A stretch of 64,000 nucleotides of DNA, taken from CAVTJL01 sp963735065 (lineage in GTDB: Bacteria; Pseudomonadota; Alphaproteobacteria; Geminicoccales; Geminicoccaceae). The stretch is taken from positions 62,001-126,000 of the forward strand of contig CAVTJL010000008.1 in assembly GCA_963735065.1 (NCBI GenBank), in the 5' to 3' direction. Shown here piece after piece: positions 32,801 to 40,653 of the stretch; the first letter of the stretch is position 1; every line of letters begins with the position of its first letter. The position numbers were made by a program, and so were the translations under genes. The notes under the pieces were generated by a model that worked only from the letters and a program-made list of their open reading frames with translations, had not been told where the DNA came from and did no database searches.

Positions 32801-34500
32801 CCGACGCGTTCCGGCTCGTTGAGCCAGCCGCGCAGGATGCGCGCCGCATCGTCGGGTCGCGCCTCGACCAGGGCGGCGACGGCGGGCCGGGCGCGGTCGG
32901 CGCCATGCCCGGCGTCCGCCGGTCCCGATGCCGCGGCCGGCGGCGCTGCCGGTTGCGCGAGGGCGGGTCGCTCCTGCGGTGCCGCGAGCACCGGCGGCGT
33001 GCCGGCGGCATCGAGCGCCGCCGCGCGCTCGGGTGCGCCCGGCGCCTCGGCGAAGATGCGGCGCAGCGTCGGGCGGACGCCGAAGAAGAGGACGACCAGG
33101 GTCAAGACGGTCAGCACCGCCATCTCGCCGATCCGCCGATAGTCCTCCCGCGTGAGGTCGAGCAGCGGGGCCGCGGCGTCGGCCGGGGGCTCGATACGGA
33201 CGAAGGGGCGCGAGACCAGCTCCACCACGTCGCCGCGGCTGTCCTCGATTCCGGCGGCGGTGCTCACCAGCGCCTTCAGCTGGGCAAGCTCGGCCGGGCT
33301 GCGGTCGGCGTAGGTCCTGCTTCCGTCCGGCCCCGTCTGGTAGGTCCCGTCGACCTGGACCGCGACCGACAGCCGACGGAGGACGGGGCCCCGGCGCGAC
33401 TGGCTGCGCACCGTCTTCGACACCTCGAAGTTGGTCGTCTCCTCGGTCCGCCTGGACGTCTCGCCGGACCCGGCGGTGGTGGCAGCGGCGGTGTTGCCGG
33501 TCGGCAGGTTGTTCGCCACCGAGACGCCGCTGTCGGGGCCGCTGTCGCGGCGGTCGCTGCTCTCCTCGATCGTCTGGGTGCTGCGCGCCGCCCGGCTCTC
33601 GGGATCGAAGGTCTCGGCACTGGTCGAGACGGCGTCGAAATCGAGGTCGGCGGTGACGACCGCCTCGGCCTTGCCGGGGCCGAGCGTGCGCTCCAGCAGC
33701 CGCACGATCTTCTGGCGCAGCCGGCTCTCGAAGGCGGCGCGGCGCGCATCGATCCCGTCGCTCGCCGGATCGTCGGCAGAGCCGTCGGACGCGCGGGCGA
33801 GAAGCTCGCCCTGGTCGTCGACCACGGTCACACCGTTGGGCTCGAGCCCGGGCACCGCGGCCGCCACCAGATGACGGATCGCCTCGACCTGCCGCTGCTC
33901 CAGGCGGCCGCCCGGGCCCAGGGTCAGGACGACCGACGCGCTGGGCCGATCGGTCGAGCGCTCGAACAGGCGCCGTTGCGGCATCACCAGCAGGACGCGG
34001 GCGCTGCGGATCGAGCGGAGCGAGCCGATCGTCCGTGCCAGCTCCCCCTCGAGCGCCCGCTTCAGGCTCACATCGGTCAGCGCCTCGCTCGTGCCGAGCC
34101 CGCTTGGACGGTCGAGCAGCTCGTAGCCGACGGATCCACCGCTGGGCAGGCCGTCGGCGGCGAGGTCCATCCTGAGCTGGAGCGCCCGGCTCTCGGGCAC
34201 CATGAGGGCGGTTCCGTCGCCGCCCAGGCGGTAGGGAACGCCCATGGCCTCGAGCCGGCCTACGATCTCGTGCGCGTCGGCCGGCGTCAGCTCGCCATAA
34301 AGGAGCGTCAGGGGCTGCTCGATCGTCCGCGTGATGACGAGCGCGAAGAACGCCAGAAGGACCAGCGCCACCACGCCCAGCGCCAGGATGCGGCCCGGCC
34401 CGAGAGCCTTGAGCGCCAAGAGCGCCCGTGCCGCCGGACGGGCGGCACCGAGGCCACCGGCCATGCCGGCTGTCTCGACGGTCTGCAGCTCGCTCGCCAT
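32797..34500 (-). CDS. fliF: flagellar MS-ring protein FliF
   Basis: A 567-residue ring scaffold. It has an N-terminal span (ALGVVALVLLAFFALVI), the YscJ-type secretin-like domain (LYGELTPADAHEIVGRLEAM, GLGTSEALTDVSLKRALEGE), a central domain, a second span near residue 470 and a cytoplasmic tail ending AARILRGWLNEPERVG, the FliG-binding segment. First gene of the fliF-fliG-fliH-fliN-flbD-flhA run. A TTAA-N7-TTCA sequence resembling a CtrA box lies about 65-80 bases before its ATG. Confidence 0.96.
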   Translation of the reverse strand: MASELQTVETAGMAGGLGAARPAARALLALKALGPGRILALGVVALVLLAFFALVITRTIEQPLTLLYGELTPADAHEIVGRLEAMGVPYRLGGDGTALMVPESRALQLRMDLAADGLPSGGSVGYELLDRPSGLGTSEALTDVSLKRALEGELARTIGSLRSIRSARVLLVMPQRRLFERSTDRPSASVVLTLGPGGRLEQRQVEAIRHLVAAAVPGLEPNGVTVVDDQGELLARASDGSADDPASDGIDARRAAFESRLRQKIVRLLERTLGPGKAEAVVTADLDFDAVSTSAETFDPESRAARSTQTIEESSDRRDSGPDSGVSVANNLPTGNTAAATTAGSGETSRRTEETTNFEVSKTVRSQSRRGPVLRRLSVAVQVDGTYQTGPDGSRTYADRSPAELAQLKALVSTAAGIEDSRGDVVELVSRPFVRIEPPADAAAPLLDLTREDYRRIGEMAVLTVLTLVVLFFGVRPTLRRIFAEAPGAPERAAALDAAGTPPVLAAPQERPALAQPAAPPAAASGPADAGHGADRARPAVAALVEARPDDAARILRGWLNEPERVG

Positions 34501-34564
34501 CGCCCTCTAAGCCCTCGCCACGACGTCGGGGTCACGACGCGGCGCAAGGCTAGCGGACGCATGC

Positions 34565-34579
34565 TGAACAGGCGGTTAA
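34565..34579 (-). promoter_or_regulatory. CtrA-box-like site upstream of fliF
   Basis: On the minus strand the sequence reads TTAA, seven bases, then TTCA, one mismatch from the TTAA-N7-TTAA consensus of the cell-cycle regulator CtrA. It overlaps the sciP stop codon. CtrA controls early flagellar genes in several alphaproteobacteria, but no footprint or regulator gene is visible here. Confidence 0.35.
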
Positions 34580-34890
34580 CGGGGCTCGCTCTGCGGCTCG
34601 GCTCCTGCGGCCTGCTTGGCCCGGAAGTCCTGCAGCCTGGTCACTCTCAGCCCGCTGAGCCCGTGCCGGTCGATCAGGCGCTCCCACGAGGCGAACTCCT
34701 CGACCGAGATGCCATAGCGCCGACAGGCGTCCTCGATCGGCAGGAGCCCGGCGCGCACGGCGGTCACGACCTCCGCCTTGCGCCGCGCCACCCATCGTCG
34801 CGTCTCGGGCGAGGGCAGATCCTCGAGCGTCAGTGGCGTGCCGCTCGGCCCGACGATCGGCGTCGGCCGAGCATCCAAGGATTCCGACAT
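34576..34890 (-). CDS. sciP: SciP/DUF1153 CtrA-inhibitor-like regulator
   Basis: A 104-residue protein with one helix-turn-helix domain: IVGPSGTPLTLEDLPSPET, RRWVARRKAEVVTAVRAGLL, ACRRYGISVEEFASWE and DRHGLSGLRVTRLQ, closely following the pattern of Caulobacter SciP, which binds CtrA and DNA and restrains CtrA-dependent transcription. Two ATGs are two codons apart; CAGGAG abuts the first and suits the second, so 34890 is used. It lies directly upstream of fliF on the same strand, a position that invites co-regulation of the flagellar genes. Confidence 0.88.
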   Translation of the reverse strand: MSESLDARPTPIVGPSGTPLTLEDLPSPETRRWVARRKAEVVTAVRAGLLPIEDACRRYGISVEEFASWERLIDRHGLSGLRVTRLQDFRAKQAAGAEPQSEPR

Positions 34891-34963
34891 GGACATCTCC
34901 TGCGACCGGCAACAGGTGCTCTTGGCTGTTTTCCTCATTTGGCCTCTTTTATTTCATCCCCGT

Positions 34964-34978
34964 TTAAGGACTTTCTAA
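34964..34978. promoter_or_regulatory. CtrA-box-like site upstream of sciP
   Basis: TTAA (34964-34967), seven bases, CTAA (34975-34978) is one mismatch from TTAA-N7-TTAA. It lies in an AT-rich gap of about 130 bases between flgE and sciP, roughly 75-90 bases before the sciP start, where the sciP promoter should be. Confidence 0.35.
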
Positions 34979-35021
34979 GTTTTATCGTGAACGGGCGTTA
35001 GTCATGACGGGTCGTCGGTGG

Positions 35022-36365
35022 TCAGCGACGGATCTGGATGAGCTCGTTCAGCATGTCGTCCGCTGTCGTGATGACCTTGGCGTTGGCCGAGTAGGCGCGC
35101 TGCGTCACGATCATCTTCGTGAACTCGTCGGCGAGGTCGACATTGGCGGCCTCCAGGGCCGAGGGTGTCACGGTGCCGGCACCCCCGCTGCCCGGGACCT
35201 TCAGGTTGAACGCGCCCGACATCTCCGTCTGGCCGAAGACATTGCCGGAACGTGCGTCGAGGCCGCCAGGATTGGCGAAGACGGCGATGGGCAGACGGTA
35301 GAGGCGGCGCTGGGCGCCGTTCGTGAACGAGCCCACGACGTAGCCCTGATCGTCGATGCTGACGCCGCCCAGCTGGCCCACCTCGGCGCCGTTCTGCGTC
35401 ACATAGGCGACGTCGCTGGCGCTCGCGAACTGCGAGAGCCCGTCGGTGCCGCCGGCGGTCCCGAGACCGAGGGCGATGCTGCTCGCCGTGGCACCGCCCG
35501 AGGCCGCCCATTGCACGCCGATCTCGCCCGCACCCGTGCCGGCCACGACCGGGGTCAGCGAGGCGCTGGCGAGGCTGCCGTCGCCATTGAAGGCGATCGT
35601 GCCGGAGGCGATCAGGCCATTGCTGCCGTAGGGCGGCTGCTCGAGCTCGCCGGGGTCGCCGTAGAGCTCGGCGTTCCAGGTGTTGGCAGCGGGGTCGCGC
35701 ACGAAGGCCAGCGTGAGGTCGTGCGACCTGCCCAGGCTGTCGAAGACCTGGATCTGGCGGCTGAACTGCGGCTGCATGCCGGACGCGCCGCCGGACTGGG
35801 CGTAGGTTGCGAGGTCGCCCGTGGCGTAGGCCGCGGCCGGTGGCGCCTGGTCGGCGTCGAGATTGGCGCCGACCCGCACCTCGGTCGTCGCCACGGCGAT
35901 GCCGTTGACGTTGCGCACGTTGACCGTCTCGATGCTGTTCGGGTCGACCGGGTTCCCGCTCGCGTCCAGGAGCCAGCCCTGGAGATAGTAGCCGGACGCG
36001 GTGCGGAGGTTGCCCAGCGCGTCCGGCGAGAAGGACCCCGCCCGCGTGTAGAGCTGCTCGCCCGTGGCGTCGGCCGAGGCGTTGACGACGAAGAAGCCGG
36101 CGCCGGCGATGGCGGCGTCGGTGGGCGAGGCGCTGCTCTGGATCAGGCCCTGGCTCGCGATCGTGCGGCCGGTGAAGGCCTGCACGCCGCCCGTGCCTTC
36201 GATCGCGGCACCCGGCATGCCGGTGACGAGGCTCGCGAACTGCGCGATCTCGCCCTTGTAGGCCGTCGTGTTGACGTTGGCGACATTGTCCGAGATGGCG
36301 CTCATCGAGCGGCTCTGGGCGGCGAGGCCCGAGACGCCGGAGAAAAGGGAACCGAAGAGGCTCAT
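35022..36365 (-). CDS. flgE: flagellar hook protein FlgE
   Basis: A 447-residue axial protein that polymerises into the hook. The N-terminal rod-type helix SLFSGVSGLAAQSRSMSAI and ANVNTTAYKG are the family signature. The middle is the surface domain (FDSLGRSHDLTLAFVRD), and the C-terminal helix ANVDLADEFTKMIVTQRAYS packs with the N-terminus in the filament. CAGGAGA precedes the ATG. It is the third gene of the fliK-flgD-flgE run, 47 bases after flgD, and is therefore probably read from the sigma-54 promoter in front of fliK. Confidence 0.96.
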   Translation of the reverse strand: MSLFGSLFSGVSGLAAQSRSMSAISDNVANVNTTAYKGEIAQFASLVTGMPGAAIEGTGGVQAFTGRTIASQGLIQSSASPTDAAIAGAGFFVVNASADATGEQLYTRAGSFSPDALGNLRTASGYYLQGWLLDASGNPVDPNSIETVNVRNVNGIAVATTEVRVGANLDADQAPPAAAYATGDLATYAQSGGASGMQPQFSRQIQVFDSLGRSHDLTLAFVRDPAANTWNAELYGDPGELEQPPYGSNGLIASGTIAFNGDGSLASASLTPVVAGTGAGEIGVQWAASGGATASSIALGLGTAGGTDGLSQFASASDVAYVTQNGAEVGQLGGVSIDDQGYVVGSFTNGAQRRLYRLPIAVFANPGGLDARSGNVFGQTEMSGAFNLKVPGSGGAGTVTPSALEAANVDLADEFTKMIVTQRAYSANAKVITTADDMLNELIQIRR

Positions 36366-36412
36366 GGGTGGGTCTCCTGGTGGAGCGTGGAGGAGGGCTG
36401 CGGGCGGCCGGC

Positions 36413-37081
36413 TCAGCTCGAGGCCCGGCCCACCACGCGGACGCTGTCGGCCGGGACCTCGGTCCCGCCGATCGAAAGGAGAAGCGTGCCGTTGCGCACC
36501 TCGGCCGCGTCGACCGTGCCGCGCTGCGCGAGGGACACGGCGACAGGCTGGCCAGCCGCGTCCTTGGCCGTGACGCTGGCCCGGTAGGTGCCGGCGGCCG
36601 CGCGCACGGCGGGCGAGATCAGCCCGTCCCAATGCACCTGATTCGCGCCGGCGCCGCCCGTCCCGGTCAGCTCCTTCACGAGCTTGCCGCTCTGGTCGTA
36701 AAGGCTGACCTGGACCGTGGCGGCCGGTGCCGCGAGGCTGTAGCGGACGTCGGCGCCGCTGTCGTCCAGCGTCACCTCGCTGCCGTCCACCTCGACCTCG
36801 GCGCCCACATACTGAAGCCCCGCCCCGGCCATGCCGGCGCTCGACATGCCGATCAGCGTGTCGAGCTTGGCGTTGGTGTTGATCGCCTGCTCGACGCCCG
36901 AGAACTGGACGAGCTGGGAGGTGAACTTGTCGGCGTCCATCGGCGCCAGCGGGTCCTGGTTCTGCAGCTGCGCCGTCAGCAGCTTGAGGAAGCTGTCGAA
37001 ATCCTGGGCGAAGCTGGTCCCGGCCTTGCCCGTGGCGGCGCTGGTCGTCGTGCCGGCGCTCGTGGCTGAGGTGGTGGTCAA
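36413..37081 (-). CDS. flgD: flagellar hook assembly protein FlgD
   Basis: A 222-residue hook cap protein. It has the N-terminal export/assembly segment SFAQDFDSFLKLLTAQLQNQ DPLAPMDADKFTSQLVQFSG, diagnostic of FlgD, then the FLIG/Tudor-like beta domain (QVSLYDQSGKLVKEL, QVHWDG). The only usable start is a TTG with AAGGAG ten bases upstream. It lies 25 bases after fliK and before flgE, the order expected for a hook operon. Confidence 0.94.
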   Translation of the reverse strand: MTTTSATSAGTTTSAATGKAGTSFAQDFDSFLKLLTAQLQNQDPLAPMDADKFTSQLVQFSGVEQAINTNAKLDTLIGMSSAGMAGAGLQYVGAEVEVDGSEVTLDDSGADVRYSLAAPAATVQVSLYDQSGKLVKELTGTGGAGANQVHWDGLISPAVRAAAGTYRASVTAKDAAGQPVAVSLAQRGTVDAAEVRNGTLLLSIGGTEVPADSVRVVGRASS

Positions 37082-37106
37082 GGGCGGCGTGCTCCTTCAG
37101 GGGGCG

Positions 37107-38609
37107 CTAGACGGTCATGTCGAGGGTGCCCGGCAGGCCGGGCGCCGGGCCGGCCGGCAGGCTCGTGCCGACGCCGCTCGCAGGGCCCGTGGCGGCGGCG
37201 ATGTCGGTGCCCGGGATCTCCGGTTGGCGCTGCCCGCCGCCCTGATCCCGCAGCTCGAGCTGCAGGCCGGTGCTGCCGAGATCGAAGCCGGCGCTCTCGA
37301 GGCTGTGGACGACGCTGGCGGCGTCATGGCGGATGAGCTGGAGCGTGTCGGCCTTGTCGACCCGGATCGCCGCCTTGAGCTGCCGGTCGCGCCCGAACTC
37401 GAGCGTGATCTCGACCCCGCCCAGCTCTTGCGGGGAAAGCGCTACGGTGAGGCGCGTCGTGCGCTGCTGCGCGGCGCCCGCCACCGCGACCGCGATCTGC
37501 GTTGCGACGGGTGCCGGGGATGTCGCCACGGCCGTACGGACGTCCGCCGCCGCGCTGGCCGATGCCGGCATGGTGTGGCCGGCGGCGGACGCGCCGGCAG
37601 CAGGCGGGGCGGTCTGGGCGCCGGGTGGCTTGGCGGCCTGATCGAGCTGATCGGCCGGGGCAGGGGGCTCGCCACGCCGGGCGGTGGGCGCGGGCGACGC
37701 CTGGGCCTTGTCCTTCTCCGCGCCCTCGGCGTGACGCCCGCCCGCAGAGGGGCCGTCATCGGCAGACTGACCGCTCGCCGATCCGTCCTTGTCGGCGCTG
37801 CCGGCCGGGACAGTCGCACCCGTGGTTTGTGGGCTGCCGGCCGACGGCCCGGCCGCCGCGGGCGCTGGCCCGAGCCGATGGTCCGTCGGCCTGGCCGCCC
37901 GGACGGGCATGTCGCCGGGTCCGAGCGCTTGCTGCGCGTCGTCCTCGGCGGATGGTGCGTGCTCTGGGACGGCGGTCGGGGATGACGTCGGTGCGGGTCG
38001 CGGCGGGCCATTGCCCGGCCGAAGGGTGGCAACGGCTTCTGCCTCCTCGCGGCTGCCGGGATCCGCCTCGATCGCCGCCGCTACCGGCGCGTCGTCGCGC
38101 GCGCCCGCGGACGGTTTGCCGGCCGCGATAGCCGAGGTCGATCCGTCGTCCGACGGGGCCATCTCGGGGCGTGCTGCGTTCGCTGTCGGGTCGGGGCCGG
38201 GCTCGAGGGGCTGCTGCTGGCGGATCGGGCCGGCGCCCGCTCCTCCGGCGGTGAGGCCGTCGGACTGTCCTGCCGCGGTCTCGACCGGACCCGGGACCGC
38301 CTGGGCGAGGCCAGCCGGCATGGCGAGGCTGATGAGGTCCGGGTCGGTGCCCTGTGGCGCGGCACGATCCATCGTCCCGTCCGGCTCACGGCCGGCTGTC
38401 TGCCGGCCCGGCGTCGGCAAGGCGGGGTGGCCGCTCGTTGCCCGGGCGTTGTCGGTAGGGCTCGGCTGCGCAGGCGCCGGCATCGCGGTGGAGCCCAGCA
38501 GCGCCTGGAGAAGATCGGCGAAGCCCAACGCGCCGGCACCGCCGGCCTCCGCCCGCGCGAGCGACACGGACGGTTGTCCGAAACGGGTGGCGGGTGCGAT
38601 CTCGGCCAT
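37107..38609 (-). CDS. fliK: flagellar hook-length control protein FliK
   Basis: A 500-residue secreted ruler protein. Residues 1 to about 350 are a low-complexity Ala/Pro/Gly/Asp-rich region, as usual for the ruler part. The conserved C-terminal domain (from about residue 395) contains LSPQELGGVEITLEF, LKAAIRVDKADTLQLIRHDA and LESAGFDLGSTGLQLEL, the Flg_hook signature that triggers the export switch. A sigma-54 promoter ends only about 16 bases before this ATG, leaving almost no leader, so a GTG 15 codons downstream (MSLARAEAG) is a serious alternative start. Confidence 0.9.
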   Translation of the reverse strand: MAEIAPATRFGQPSVSLARAEAGGAGALGFADLLQALLGSTAMPAPAQPSPTDNARATSGHPALPTPGRQTAGREPDGTMDRAAPQGTDPDLISLAMPAGLAQAVPGPVETAAGQSDGLTAGGAGAGPIRQQQPLEPGPDPTANAARPEMAPSDDGSTSAIAAGKPSAGARDDAPVAAAIEADPGSREEAEAVATLRPGNGPPRPAPTSSPTAVPEHAPSAEDDAQQALGPGDMPVRAARPTDHRLGPAPAAAGPSAGSPQTTGATVPAGSADKDGSASGQSADDGPSAGGRHAEGAEKDKAQASPAPTARRGEPPAPADQLDQAAKPPGAQTAPPAAGASAAGHTMPASASAAADVRTAVATSPAPVATQIAVAVAGAAQQRTTRLTVALSPQELGGVEITLEFGRDRQLKAAIRVDKADTLQLIRHDAASVVHSLESAGFDLGSTGLQLELRDQGGGQRQPEIPGTDIAAATGPASGVGTSLPAGPAPGLPGTLDMTV

Positions 38610-38624
38610 GGCGAGCGTGTAGGC

Positions 38625-38640
38625 TGCAAGCCACGTGCCA
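38625..38640 (-). promoter_or_regulatory. sigma-54 promoter of the fliK-flgD-flgE operon
   Basis: Read leftward the sequence is TGGCAC, five bases, TTGCA, an exact match to the -24/-12 consensus including the GG and GC pairs at correct spacing. Hook operons in alphaproteobacteria are classic sigma-54 targets activated by FlbD, whose gene lies 8 kb away in this window. Confidence 0.85.
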
Positions 38641-38702
38641 ATGCCCGAGTTCTCTGGCGGGACCTGCGAACGGGCGCCCGGACTGGCGGTGGCACCGTGT
38701 TC

Positions 38703-38725
38703 CGCCCGGCAGAATATGCCGGGCG
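38703..38725. terminator. perfect hairpin between the sugar ABC operon and fliK
   Basis: CGCCCGGCA and TGCCGGGCG form a 9-bp perfect stem with loop GAATA, about 50 bases after the last ABC permease gene and upstream of the fliK promoter. There is no T tract, so it is a probable but not canonical end for the leftward sugar-transport transcript. Confidence 0.5.
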
Positions 38726-38774
38726 GCGGCAGAAAGCGCCGGGCCGCCTCGTCCCGCAGCCGGTCAGGTGAGGC

Positions 38775-39629
38775 TCAGCCCTTGACCGCCCCGAAGGAGA
38801 GGCCGCGGGCGAGGTAGCGCTGGGCGAGGAGCGAGAGCAGCACGGGCGGGACGATCGCCAGGAGCGTGTTGACGCCGGCCGTGTTGAAGTCGACGCCGCG
38901 CGTGCTGCGCGAGCTCAGGATGTAGACCGGCAGCGTCGCCGCCTCGCGCGAGGTGAGGGTGGCGGCGAACAGCGCCTCGTTCCAGCTGAACGCGAAGACG
39001 ATGATGGCGCTGGTGACGAGCCCGCCGATCGAGATCGGCAGGGCGATGCGCCAGAAGACCTGCCACTCGCTCGCCCGGTCGATCCGTGCCGCATCCTCGA
39101 TCTCCGGGCTGATGTCGCGGAAGATGTCGCGCATGATCAGGATGCCGAAGGGCAGGTTGAAGGTCGTGTAGACGAGGATCAGGCCGAAGCGCGTGTCGAT
39201 CAGCCTGAGATTGACCATGACGACGAAGAACGGCACCAGCACGACCGCCGGCGGCATCACGCGCTGGGAGAGGAACCAGAGCGCTATGTCCTTGCTCGGC
39301 ATCGGGAAGCTGAAGCGGGCGAGCGAGTAGGCGGCCGGCGTGGCGATGACGAGCACCATGAGCGTGGCGCCGACGCTCACGAGCGCGCTGTTGAGGAGCG
39401 CCAGCCGGGCGTTCTGGCTGCCCAGCACCGCAGCCCATGAGGCGAGCGTGGGCTTGTAGTCGACGAACGGGATGATGGCGCTCGAGCTGAAGGTCTCGAG
39501 CGGGCTCTTCAGCGAGTTGCCGATGGCCCAGAGAAAGGGCGTGATGACCCAGACGGTGACGATGGCGAGAACGATGTAGAAGAGGACCCGGCGAACGGGA
39601 CCACAGGTCTTCCACAGCGGCATGTCCAT
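38775..39629 (-). CDS. sugar ABC transporter permease, MalG/UgpE type
   Basis: A 284-residue CUT1-family permease with six spans. The EAA loop reads EIEDAARIDRASEWQVFWRI, the ATPase contact, and the end GLSFGAVKG is a typical MalG-type close. It pairs with the permease 37 bases upstream to form the channel. Located last in the operon that starts with a Tat-exported binding protein. No ATPase gene follows; a shared MsmK/UgpC-type ATPase encoded elsewhere would be needed. Confidence 0.92.
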   Translation of the reverse strand: MDMPLWKTCGPVRRVLFYIVLAIVTVWVITPFLWAIGNSLKSPLETFSSSAIIPFVDYKPTLASWAAVLGSQNARLALLNSALVSVGATLMVLVIATPAAYSLARFSFPMPSKDIALWFLSQRVMPPAVVLVPFFVVMVNLRLIDTRFGLILVYTTFNLPFGILIMRDIFRDISPEIEDAARIDRASEWQVFWRIALPISIGGLVTSAIIVFAFSWNEALFAATLTSREAATLPVYILSSRSTRGVDFNTAGVNTLLAIVPPVLLSLLAQRYLARGLSFGAVKG

Positions 39630-39666
39630 GAGGCCGTTACCCTTGCTTGCGCGGATCGCCGAGTGG

Positions 39667-40530
39667 TCAGTCGAGCTGCCGCCGCATCTGCCGGAACAGG
39701 AAGACGATCAGGATGGAGACGAGAATGAGATAGATGATGCCCATGGCCGAGCCATGGCCGAAGTCGAAGAACTGGATCGTCGTCAGATAGTCCATGGTGC
39801 TGAAGAGCTGCGTGCTCGTCCCCGGGCCGCCGCTCGTCAGCGCGTAGGGCAGGCCGAACGTCTTGAGCCCCTCGACCAGCCGCAGCAGCACGGCGATGCT
39901 GGCGACCGGCCGGATGATGGGCAGCGTGATGTGCCAGAAGATCGTCCAGTGGCTGCGCGTGTCGAGCAGCGCCGCCTCGTAGAGCTCATTGGGCACGCCC
40001 GCGAGGCCGGCCAGGACGATGAGGAAGATGAAGGGCGTCCAGCGCCAGATGTCGAGGATGATCGCGGCCGAGAGGCCGCCCGAGGCGGTCGACAGCCAGG
40101 GGATGTCGATGCCGATCGACTTGAGCGCCATCGCGATCAGGCCGCCGTCGGAGGAATAGAGCGTGACGCCCAGATAGCCGATCGCCACCCCCATCGTGAA
40201 CAGGGGGGCCGTGATGATGGCGCGGAACACCTTGTGCCCGGGCATGGCGAGGTGCACGACCCAGGCGAGCGCCACGCCCAGCAGCAGCTCGAAGCCACCG
40301 GCGACGAAGGTGTAGACCACGGTGATGAACACCGCATACCAGAAGTCGTAGGAGACCAGCACGGACTGATAGTTGGCGAAGCCGACCCAGGCCGTGATGC
40401 CGCGCCCCATGACATACTGCGCGAAGCTGTAGCGGATCGCCGAGATCAGCGGATAGAGCGTGAAGCCCAGGACCCACAGGACCGCGGGCAGCAAAAGCAG
40501 ATATTTGAAGATCCCGACCTGACGCGGCAT
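39667..40530 (-). CDS. sugar ABC transporter permease, MalF/UgpA type
   Basis: A 287-residue CUT1-family permease with six spans: YLLLLPAVLWVLGFTLYPLI is the first, and the EAA loop is NELYEAALLDTRSHWTIFWH. GAGGAG lies about five bases before the ATG at 40530, better than an ATG nine codons upstream. It follows the binding protein gene by 123 bases and precedes the MalG-type partner. The substrate is presumably a sugar or polyol. Confidence 0.92.
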   Translation of the reverse strand: MPRQVGIFKYLLLLPAVLWVLGFTLYPLISAIRYSFAQYVMGRGITAWVGFANYQSVLVSYDFWYAVFITVVYTFVAGGFELLLGVALAWVVHLAMPGHKVFRAIITAPLFTMGVAIGYLGVTLYSSDGGLIAMALKSIGIDIPWLSTASGGLSAAIILDIWRWTPFIFLIVLAGLAGVPNELYEAALLDTRSHWTIFWHITLPIIRPVASIAVLLRLVEGLKTFGLPYALTSGGPGTSTQLFSTMDYLTTIQFFDFGHGSAMGIIYLILVSILIVFLFRQMRRQLD

Positions 40531-40653
40531 GCGCTCTCCTCGTCGCGCTGGCGGCACGGTGTCACCGGCAGGACGAGCAGGAGCGCTCGCCCGGCGGAGA
40601 CGGGCTCGGCCGGCCCGCGGGTGCTTCCGCTATGCCCGCGGGCCGGCCTGGGC

